A DNA stretch of 10,570 bases, from assembly GCA_013152795.1 (NCBI GenBank), contig JAADFS010000051.1, positions 1 to 10,570 of the forward strand, given 5' to 3'. Position numbers and translations under genes: made by a program. This stretch comes from Deferribacteres bacterium (GTDB lineage: Bacteria; Nitrospirota; Thermodesulfovibrionia; UBA6902). Of this stretch, positions 1 through 6,232 are shown one piece after another; the stretch's first letter is position 1, and each line of letters starts with the position of its first letter. The notes under the pieces were generated by a model, which did not search any database, was not told the origin of the DNA, and saw only the letters and a program-made list of their open reading frames with translations.

Positions 1-1310
1 TCATCCTTGTTGTCTGCATTGTCGGGATAAGATGCAACCCCGAAGCTCGCCGTCAGCCTTATGGGGTAACCCTCGTCTCTCAGGAAGATGTTCTTCTCTA
101 TCGCCCTTCTGAGCCGTTCAGCCACAAGGAAACTTGCATCCAGTGAGGTCTGGGGCAGGATTATTACAAACTCGTCACCGCCGTAGCGCGTGATTATATC
201 GATCTTTCTTAAGCTGTGCTGGAGCAGCCGGGCTATTTCAACGAGCACCCTGCTGCCGATAAGATGGCCGTATTTATCGTTTACCTTCTTGAAATTGTCA
301 AGGTCCATGAACACCAGCGAGAACATGGAGCGGTACCGCCTGGCCCTCTCTATCTCCACCTCGATGGCATGGTTGAGATAATGAATATTATAGAGATTCG
401 TAAGATCATCATTCTTGGTTTTCTGGTACAGAAAGGTCCGCTCTATGGCGATGTCGATAAAATTCGCCGCATTCAGAAGCAGCTTCATGTGGTCTTCCGT
501 GAACGGACCGCCGCCCTTACCGTTAATCAGCCTCAGCACGCCGACAACGTCCCGGTCTTTCATCCTCAGCGGCGCGCAGATCAGAGACTCAACCTCAATG
601 CCCGGAAAGCTGTCCGTCTCCCTGTCAAAGCGCCTGTCCTTCAGCACATCGCGCACGATTACGGGAACGCCTTTATCCAGCACCCATCCGGCAATGCCGG
701 TCCCCTTTTTGATTTTCAATTTCCGTATCTTCTTTGAGGAACGCAGGGGGATTATGTCAAAGAGCGGGTCATTGTCAAGCAGCAGCGACCATGCACCGGC
801 GCCGGTCATAAGCCGTACCTTTTCCATTATGTAATTCAGGCATTGCTTCAGCCCCTGGGAGGCAACCAGCTCGGTTGAGACATCATGGTAAAACTTCAGC
901 TCTTTTCTCCTGTCCCGCAGCTCGGCCTGAAGGCGTCTGTTTTCGTCATCCGTGGCCCTTATTTTCAGGAGTTTGTCGGTCCAGTATTTAAACGCCCTGA
1001 ATGAAAAAGGCGCGGGAAGGGGTATTGCGAGCATGTCTCTGACAGGCGGACTGTTGTATTTCGGCGTATCACCCTCGGTTAAAATAATCTTCGGTGCGGC
1101 GGCTGCCAGCCGCCTGAATTCCCCTGATTCAGCGGCATCCGATGCAAAGCGGCTTCCGATTACTATCAGGTCTATTGCATTGTTTTTCAGGCAGGAGACG
1201 GCGCTGTCGATATTCCGTCTGGTTATCAGGAAGTAATCTTTACCGGAGAGTGACTTTTCAAACTCAAGGACCGGGGAATCATCCCTGTCTATAAGCAGTA
1301 TCTTACGCAT
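1..1310 (-). CDS. Pseudo-receiver/GAF/GGDEF diguanylate cyclase, C-terminus cut by window edge
   Basis: This gene encodes a predicted cytoplasmic diguanylate cyclase (2 GTP to cyclic di-GMP); 436 codons are visible and the 3' end lies outside the window. Residues 1-118 have a receiver-like fold pattern (MRKILLIDRDD at the N-terminus, DLIVIGSR at 47-54, PLPAPFS at 97-103). The position of the phosphoacceptor aspartate is Gly52 and the usual Lys-Pro is Ala-Pro, so it should not accept phosphate. Residues about 120-140 look like a coiled-coil linker and 145-290 a GAF domain. The GGDEF domain begins near 298 (DDLTNLYN), has MDLDNFK at 335-341, the intact signature GGDEF at 377-381, and an RxxD product-inhibition site (R368, D371). 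The ATG at 1308-1310 overlaps the secA stop codon in ATGCGTAA, with a weak GGA upstream, which suggests translational coupling. The enzyme is expected to be active, with input from the GAF domain rather than phosphorylation. Confidence 0.9.
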   Translation of the reverse strand, partial: MRKILLIDRDDSPVLEFEKSLSGKDYFLITRRNIDSAVSCLKNNAIDLIVIGSRFASDAAESGEFRRLAAAAPKIILTEGDTPKYNSPPVRDMLAIPLPAPFSFRAFKYWTDKLLKIRATDDENRRLQAELRDRRKELKFYHDVSTELVASQGLKQCLNYIMEKVRLMTGAGAWSLLLDNDPLFDIIPLRSSKKIRKLKIKKGTGIAGWVLDKGVPVIVRDVLKDRRFDRETDSFPGIEVESLICAPLRMKDRDVVGVLRLINGKGGGPFTEDHMKLLLNAANFIDIAIERTFLYQKTKNDDLTNLYNIHYLNHAIEVEIERARRYRSMFSLVFMDLDNFKKVNDKYGHLIGSRVLVEIARLLQHSLRKIDIITRYGGDEFVIILPQTSLDASFLVAERLRRAIEKNIFLRDEGYPIRLTASFGVASYPDNADNKD

Positions 1311-3979
1311 TAATTCCGCAGCACTTTTTGTATTTCTTTCCGCTTCCGCATACGCAGGGGGCGTTTCTGCCTATCTTCTTGTCTTTTACGACAGTCTGCG
1401 GCTTGGTGCTTTCTCCCCGGCTTCCGCGGCCGTATATCATCCTTGCAGGTTTCGGCGCAAATTGCCTTTCCACCGTATCCTCTCTCGCAATCTGAATCTT
1501 CATCAGCCTGGCGACCACTTCAGAGGCAACCCTGTCGCTCAGGTCCGCAAATATCTCAAAGGCCTCCCTCTTGTATTCCACAAGGGGGTCCCTCTGGCCG
1601 TATCCCCTGAGGCCCACTCCTTCTTTCAGGTGGTCCATGCTCAGCAGGTGGTCTTTCCACTGGGTATCCACCACCTGAAGGAGAATCATCTTTTCAAGGT
1701 ACCGGAAAGTATCGGGACCTATCTCCTGTTCCTTGGCTTCGTATGCCCGTTTTATCTCCTCAAGGAGCCTGGCGCGGAGGTCCTCAAAATCCATCACCTC
1801 CAGCTCCGGGTAGATGGCGAACTGGCCGTAAAGCGCATCCCTGAGGGTCTTAAGATCCCATTCTTCGGGATGCTGGTTTTCGGGACAGTGTTTGGAGAGA
1901 ATGTCATCAAGGACATTCTCCGCCATTTCCAGGATTCTGTCCTTGACATTCTCAGACGTGAGTATTTCACGCCTGAAAGAATAAATCTCGCTCCTCTGCT
2001 TGTTATTGACGTCGTCATACTCGAGCAGGTGTTTTCTTATGTCGAAGTTATGCGCCTCCACTTTCTTCTGGGAGCTCTCGATCGCCTTGCTCACCCACTT
2101 GTGTTCTATGGGCTGGGACTCTTCCATGCCAAGCTTGCCCATAAGGCCTGAAACCCTGTCAGAGCCGAATATCCTCATAAGGTCGTCTTCAAGGGAGAGA
2201 TAGAATCTTGATGAGCCCGGATCCCCCTGCCTTCCGGAGCGGCCCCTCAACTGGTTGTCTATCCTCCTTGACTCGTGCCTCTCGGTGCCGAGGATATGCA
2301 GGCCCCCGGCTGCTATGACCTTTTCCCTGTCCTTTTCGCATATCTCCCTGGCCTTCTGCAGCGCCCTTTCGTATTCCTCCTGCGTATAGTCCTTTTTATC
2401 CCTCAGCATATCCCTTGCAATACCCTCGGGATTGCCCCCGAGCACTATGTCCGTGCCCCTGCCGGCCATGTTTGTCGCAATGGTGACGGCTCCGCTTCTT
2501 CCCGCCTGGGCGATTATCTCCGCCTCCTTTTCATGGTACTTGGCGTTGAGCACTGAATGGGGGATTTTTTTCTTTTTCAGCATGGCGCTGAGAAGCTCTG
2601 ATTTTTCAATCGATATGGTGCCCACGAGCACAGGCTGCCCCCTCTTGTAGCAGTCTTCAATCTCATCGATGACCGCCTGGAACTTTGCCTTGACCGTCTT
2701 GTAAATAATATCCGGATAGTCCTTCCTGATCATGGGCTGGTTCGTCGGGATTACAAGCACATCGAGGTTGTATATCTTTCCGAACTCCTCGGCCTCTGTG
2801 TCCGCGGTGCCTGTCATGCCGGCGAGTTTCCTGTACATCCTGAAGTAGTTCTGGAAAGTGATGGTGGCGAGTGTCTGGTTCTCGCTCTCTATCTTTACGC
2901 CCTCTTTGGCCTCTATCGCCTGGTGCAGCGTCCGACCAGCGCCTGCCGGGCATTAGGCGGCCGGTGAACTCATCAACGATTATCACCTCGTTGTCCTTGA
3001 CGATATAGTCCACATCCCTTTTAAACAGGGCATGCGCCCTCAGCCCCTGGTTGACATGGTGAACCAGCTCGACATTTGCAGGGTCATAGAGGTTTCCCAC
3101 CCCGAGCAGCTTTTCCACCTTTGCATTTCCTTCCTCGGTCAGGATGGCGCTCTTTGCCTTTTCATCTATCGTGTAATCCACTCCCATTTTAAGTTTCGGA
3201 ATTATCTTGTCAATCCTGTAGTATTTGTCCGTGGACTCCTCTGAGGGGCCTGATATTATCAGGGGCGTTCTCGCCTCGTCAATCAGGATGCTGTCCACTT
3301 CGTCCACAATCGCAAAGTTGAGCTCTCTCTGGACATAATCGTTTATGTGGTACTTCATGTTGTCTCTCAGGTAGTCAAAGCCGAACTCGTTGTTGGTCCC
3401 GTAGGTAATGTCCGCGGCATAGGCCTCTTTTCTGTCCACGGGCCTCAGGTGTTTAAGCCTGCTGTCCTCCGAATGATATGAAGGATCATAAACAAAGGAA
3501 GCGTCGTGCTGGATAATTCCCACGGAGAGCCCCAGGAAATCATATATGGGGCCCATCCACACGGCATCCCTCTTTGCAAGGTAGTCATTGACGGTGATGA
3601 TATGCACGCCCCTGCCCTCAAGGGCGTTGAGATAGACCGCAAGCGTGGCCACAAGGGTCTTGCCCTCACCTGTCTTCATCTCGGCTATCTTCCCGTTGTG
3701 AAGGGCGATGCCGCCGATAAGCTGCACATCAAAGTGGCGCATCTTGAGCGTTCTGCGCGAGGTCTCCCTTACGACTGCAAACGCCTCGGGGAGAATATCG
3801 TCCATGCTCTCACCGGCCTGAAGCCTTTTGCGGAACTCGTCCGTCTTGGCCCTGAGCGCGGCATCATCAAGGGACGAGACCGACTCTTCCAGTGCGTTGA
3901 TCTCCTCCACGACAGCCCAGAGCCTCTTGATTTCCCTGTCGTTTTTCGTTCCTACTATTTTTGTCAGAAAACCGAACAT
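1303..3979 (-). CDS. secA: Protein translocase ATPase SecA, interrupted by a frameshift
   Basis: SecA is the motor ATPase that drives preproteins through SecYEG at the inner membrane. The start (ATG 3977-3979, MFGFLTKIVGTKNDREIKRL) matches the usual SecA N-terminus. Residues 102-108 are the Walker A KTGEGKT, DEVDS at 226-230 is Walker B followed by LIDEARTPLIISGP, and VDEFTGRLMPGRRWSD ends at 350. The next base (2929) breaks the frame; the family sequence SDGLHQA resumes with CTG at 2926-2928 in another frame and continues to TAA 1303-1305. With one glycine restored the protein is about 892 residues, normal for SecA. The second part holds ATNMAGRGTDI (about 502-512), HESRRIDNQLRGRSGRQGDPG (about 569-589) and a terminal zinc motif C-x-C-x8-C-C (about 876-888). 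As written, translation yields a 438-aa product with an out-of-frame tail. An error or a two-base deletion is more likely than programmed shifting, since no slippery heptamer is visible. Confidence 0.95.
2926..2932 (-). other. Frameshift site inside secA
   Basis: On the minus strand the codons TGG TCG GAC (W348, S349, D350) are followed by a single G (2929) and then CTG CAC CAG in the other frame. SecA proteins normally read WSDGLHQA here, so two bases of the glycine codon appear to be missing; an equivalent reading is one extra base with the glycine lost. Both flanking halves keep full family similarity right up to this point, so the break is a point event and not a decayed region. Confidence 0.9.
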
Positions 3980-3987
3980 AACAAATT

Positions 3988-4010
3988 ATTATAACAAAAA
4001 TACCGGTATT
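3988..4010 (-). promoter_or_regulatory. Probable secA promoter: extended -10 with a 12-bp palindrome in the spacer
   Basis: On the minus strand a perfect TATAAT (3993 down to 3988) is preceded by TGT, giving an extended -10 (TGnTATAAT). It ends only 8 nt before the secA ATG. No good -35 is seen at 16-18 bp spacing, which an extended -10 can tolerate. Immediately upstream lies AATACCGGTATT (3999-4010), a perfect 12-bp palindrome in the spacer that could be a dimeric regulator site. Transcription would begin at about 3979-3982, leaving at most a few untranslated bases, and no Shine-Dalgarno sequence is visible. That is consistent with a leaderless or nearly leaderless secA mRNA. Promoter activity is inferred from sequence only. 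Confidence 0.45.
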
Positions 4011-4080
4011 AACATAGAGCCGACAAGTCCCGGCTGTCATCCAGCCTCGGCCGGAATCTCTCTTCAATCACGATTTCAGC

Positions 4081-4115
4081 CTGTACCCCAAACTCTGAAC
4101 TTTGAACCTTACAGT
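4081..4115. repeat. Degenerate heptamer repeat patch 1
   Basis: On the plus strand the sequence divides into five successive 7-mers: CTGTACC, CCAAACT, CTGAACT, TTGAACC, TTACAGT. They share the pattern (C/T)(C/T)(C/T)G(A/C)A(A/C) with drift. The 7-nt period matches the other patches in this window. Confidence 0.5.
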
Positions 4116-4136
4116 GGCAAAAGAACATCGCGTGCG

Positions 4137-4301
4137 GGCAAGGGAGGCTGCCGGAAAAGCTTTATCTGCGATTCCTTAAGGAAATATTCCGCACGGCATA
4201 TTGACGTCTTTTTGAACTTCTCTCTCCGTTACTTCCTGCAATGAAGACTTATTTTCAATATCCCATCGCTTTATAAAGGTTTTACGGCAGCCTCCCTTGC
4301 C
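4137..4301. repeat. 165-bp element with about 29-bp terminal inverted repeats (MITE- or REPIN-like)
   Basis: The left arm (4137-4165) begins GGCAAGGGAGGCTGCCG and continues into AAAA and TTTAT. The right arm (4273-4301) is its reverse complement with two mismatches over 29 bp; the outer 17 bp are perfect. Each arm is itself a small hairpin (CGGCA, 8-nt loop, TGCCG in the right arm). The interior includes the 12-bp palindrome TTCCTTAAGGAA (4172-4183) and has no ORF of note. A GCG triplet abuts both ends (4134-4136 and 4302-4304), which might be a short target duplication but could be chance. The organisation fits a non-autonomous transposon remnant or a pair of inverted REP sequences. It could also fold as one long hairpin between the two genes. 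Confidence 0.65.
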
Positions 4302-4306
4302 GCGTT

Positions 4307-4322
4307 TATGCAACATTAAGGT
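4307..4322. repeat. 16-bp dispersed repeat, copy 1
   Basis: TATGCAACATTAAGGT occurs here and again, identically, at 6211-6226. This copy starts 31 nt downstream of the kinase stop codon on the minus strand and sits 5 nt outside the right arm of the inverted-repeat element. Confidence 0.7.
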
Positions 4323-4339
4323 GAACTCCGAACTCCGCA
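4319..4339. repeat. Degenerate heptamer repeat patch 2
   Basis: Three 7-mers AGGTGAA, CTCCGAA, CTCCGCA lie just downstream of the kinase stop codon (minus-strand sense) and touch the 16-bp shared motif at 4307-4322. This is a short run, supported mainly by its likeness to the longer patches in the next spacer. Confidence 0.4.
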
Positions 4340-4353
4340 ACACTGGGGAAAAC

Positions 4354-6075
4354 TCAGGCGGGCTCTTTATAGAGCGGCAGTTTCACCGTGAAGGTGCTTC
4401 CTTCACCGGGTTTGCTTTCAACCTCGATCTTCCCGTTATGTTCCATTATAAGGCTGTGGCTCACCGACAGGCCCAGCCCCGTGCCTTCACCAACGGATTT
4501 GGTCGTGAAGAAAGGCTCAAATATGTTCTTGAGGTCTTTCTCGGGTATGCCGTGCCCTGTATCGCTGATCTTTATGAGTATGTTCCTGCTGTCGGCATCC
4601 GGCCTGACGCTTATGGTCAGGGTGCCTTCCCCTTCCTTCATCGACTGTATGGCATTCACGATAATGTTGACAAAGACCTGTTCGAGTTTGTTGCGGTCTC
4701 CCTTAACATAAAAGGCCCTGTCGGGGATATCCTGAATCAGCTTTATATTGTTGATCCTCAACTGATTGGCGGTGAGATTTATTGATTTCTTCACCACCCT
4801 GACGATGTCCTGCTTTTCCATGACGCTGGAACGCTTGGCCCCCGCGAAATCAAGCAGGTCCTGCACGATGCGCTGGGCGCGCTCACTCTGCGAGAGTATG
4901 TCCGTGATATACTCCCGCATATCTTCGTGGGTGAGGTCTTTCAGGCTGGTCAGCATGGTCTCGGCGGTCAGCGATATGTTGTTCAGGGGGTTATTCAGCT
5001 CGTGCGCGACACCTGAGACAAGAAAGCCTATGGATGCGCGTTTTTCAGACTCCACGAGCTGTGCCTGTTTCTGTCTCAGAAGCTCCAGGCTCTGCGCCAG
5101 TGATTCCTGCGCAAGTTGCAGGTGATCGAGCATTGTGTTGAAGGATACGGCAAGGTAGTACGTCTCGTCGTGCTCCCTGAGCGGGGCCCTCAGGCTCAAA
5201 TCACCCTCGGAAATCCTCTTTGCAATCTCGGCGAGCCTCTTGATGGGCGCTGTTATGTGATTGGCGGTCTTGTAGACGAACAGCGGCCCCAGAGTGCAGA
5301 GCAGGGCAAGGGCCACAAGCAGAAGGCGCTGTGTAAGCGTGAGGAAGGAACTGATCCTCTGCCTTTCACGCATGGCTATCCTCCCCGTGATTCTCTCAAG
5401 ATTATCTCCTGTGGCCTGCAGCTCGTTCACCATCGCATCGCTCTTTTTATATGTTGCAAAGAGGCGGCGGAGGGCCTCGATATACGCGACACACTCGTTG
5501 CAGAAGTAGCCTGTCTTTTCCAGTTCCGCAAGCTTGTCTTTCAATTTAACAAAGGACTCCCTGTCGCGGAAAAGCATGTAGTTCTTCTCCAGAAGCCTCA
5601 GGTGAAGGACGAGGTTTATTGAGAGCTCTCCCGTATATTGCCAGTTCGCCGCAAATCTCTCCAGCTTCCTGCCCTCCTCCCTTACCCTTCTGGTGACTTC
5701 GGTCTCCTGCTGAAAGTTTTTGTACAGGCTGTCTATGAGCGCCGAATATGTCTGAACCGATCTCTTCAGTAATGAAAACTCTTTCCTGCCGATCTCTTCC
5801 GCGGTCTCAGGGGATATGCCCTCGATCGATCTGGTAAGGATTGAGACCGCATCATGTATCTCCCTGAGATTTTCCTCGTCCTTGTAGCGGAGGAAGTTCT
5901 TTTCATTGCGCCGGACCTCGAGAACGTGCTCCTTCAGGTCATCGGCGATCTGGACAAACTGCTCCCTGTCCTTGACATCGTTTATATATTCGTATGTAAG
6001 CCCAACCCCCAGGATTGCTATGAGGGAGGGAACGGAAATGCCGATAATCATCTTATGCCAGATCTTTGATCGCAT
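4354..6075 (-). CDS. Membrane sensor histidine kinase (helical periplasmic sensor, HAMP, HisKA, HATPase)
   Basis: This 573-aa inner-membrane kinase autophosphorylates on His358 and would pass phosphate to a response regulator not identified here. One transmembrane segment spans about 10-28 and a second about 246-268. The periplasmic part between them (about 30-240) is helical and contains two related motifs, RRNEKNFLRYKD (55-66) and LRLLEKNYMLFRD (159-171). These are typical of helical bimodular (HBM) or four-helix-bundle sensors that bind small ligands. It also has a CxxC pair (C192, C195). A HAMP domain covers about 268-320, then a short coiled coil, the H-box VAHELNNPLNNI (356-367), N-box around N470/N474, G1 DTGHG (505-509), FEPFFTTK (519-526) and G2 GEGTGLGL (529-536). 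All catalytic motifs are intact. The ATG at 6073-6075 has a modest GGGTG upstream. Spacers of 157 and 374 bp isolate the gene, so it appears to be an orphan kinase. Confidence 0.95.
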   Translation of the reverse strand: MRSKIWHKMIIGISVPSLIAILGVGLTYEYINDVKDREQFVQIADDLKEHVLEVRRNEKNFLRYKDEENLREIHDAVSILTRSIEGISPETAEEIGRKEFSLLKRSVQTYSALIDSLYKNFQQETEVTRRVREEGRKLERFAANWQYTGELSINLVLHLRLLEKNYMLFRDRESFVKLKDKLAELEKTGYFCNECVAYIEALRRLFATYKKSDAMVNELQATGDNLERITGRIAMRERQRISSFLTLTQRLLLVALALLCTLGPLFVYKTANHITAPIKRLAEIAKRISEGDLSLRAPLREHDETYYLAVSFNTMLDHLQLAQESLAQSLELLRQKQAQLVESEKRASIGFLVSGVAHELNNPLNNISLTAETMLTSLKDLTHEDMREYITDILSQSERAQRIVQDLLDFAGAKRSSVMEKQDIVRVVKKSINLTANQLRINNIKLIQDIPDRAFYVKGDRNKLEQVFVNIIVNAIQSMKEGEGTLTISVRPDADSRNILIKISDTGHGIPEKDLKNIFEPFFTTKSVGEGTGLGLSVSHSLIMEHNGKIEVESKPGEGSTFTVKLPLYKEPA

Positions 6076-6114
6076 TCGTAATCTTCACCCTGGGGAGGGG
6101 AACAGGTCTTTATT

Positions 6115-6142
6115 CTGCACCCTGCACCCTGACAACTGCACC
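6115..6142. repeat. Degenerate heptamer repeat patch 3
   Basis: Four 7-mers in register: CTGCACC, CTGCACC, CTGACAA, CTGCACC. Three are identical. On the transcribed strand this reads as GGTGCAG units upstream of the kinase start. Confidence 0.65.
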
Positions 6143-6165
6143 CTTTTCTGTTAAAATCCCATCAC

Positions 6166-6200
6166 CTTCCAACCCGTAACTTGCAACCCGCAACCCGCAA
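6166..6200. repeat. Degenerate heptamer repeat patch 4
   Basis: Five 7-mers in register: CTTCCAA, CCCGTAA, CTTGCAA, CCCGCAA, CCCGCAA. The consensus is CYYGCAA. This is the clearest of the four patches and shares its pattern with the CTGCACC units 24 bp away. Confidence 0.65.
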
Positions 6201-6210
6201 CTTTCCTCTC

Positions 6211-6226
6211 TATGCAACATTAAGGT
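6211..6226. repeat. 16-bp dispersed repeat, copy 2
   Basis: This is identical to 4307-4322 (TATGCAACATTAAGGT). It starts 6 nt after the stop codon of the dikinase-like gene on the minus strand. It runs into GTTAATG GTTAATC, another 7-nt repetition that overlaps that gene's stop codon. Confidence 0.7.
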
Positions 6227-6232
6227 TAATGG

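Larger units (their letters stand above)
3980..4353. other. 374-bp spacer between the histidine kinase gene and secA
   Basis: No convincing gene lies here; the ORFs that cross it on either strand are extensions of shadows of secA or the kinase gene. From the kinase side it holds a short heptamer patch (4319-4339), a 16-bp motif shared with another spacer (4307-4322), a 165-bp inverted-repeat element (4137-4301), a second heptamer patch (4081-4115), a small hairpin GGCTG-N5-CAGCC (near 4031-4045) and the secA promoter region. No rho-independent terminator with a U-run was found. Confidence 0.7.
6076..6232. other. 157-bp spacer upstream of the histidine kinase gene
   Basis: This spacer has no gene. 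It is mostly 7-nt periodic sequence (6115-6142 and 6166-6200), plus the second copy of the 16-bp motif next to the stop codon of the upstream gene. A weak minus-strand promoter candidate (TTGTCA at 6135-6130, AATAAA at 6114-6109, 15-bp spacing) falls inside the heptamer patch and is too poor to list separately. No terminator with a U-run is visible. Confidence 0.6.

Noticed and set aside
1462..2151. Long plus-strand ORF of 229 aa opposite secA, and similar plus-strand ORFs opposite the other genes
   Set aside because: They lie antisense to genes with clear family motifs, have low-complexity or non-family sequence, and no start signals. They are shadows caused by codon use of the real genes.
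1303..2838. Separate gene starting at the ATG at 2838 for the second half of secA
   Set aside because: The SecA-like reading continues upstream of that ATG in the same frame to 2928, so the methionine is internal and the two pieces are one gene.
2920..2945. Programmed ribosomal frameshift in secA
   Set aside because: No slippery heptamer or obvious downstream structure is visible, and I know of no SecA made by recoding at this point. A two-base loss explains the data more simply.
4131..4304. Target-site duplication proving transposition of the inverted-repeat element
   Set aside because: Only a GCG triplet flanks both ends. Three bases in GC-rich flanks are easily chance.
1..6075. Phosphorelay from the histidine kinase to the GGDEF protein
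   Set aside because: The receiver-like domain has Gly at the phosphoacceptor position, so it cannot take phosphate in the usual way.
6109..6135. Promoter for the histidine kinase (TTGTCA, 15 bp, AATAAA)
   Set aside because: The spacing is short and the -10 is weak, and the sequence lies within the heptamer repeat, so the match is not convincing.
6115..6200. CRISPR array
   Set aside because: The repeat units are only 7 nt, contiguous and degenerate, with no spacers of constant length.
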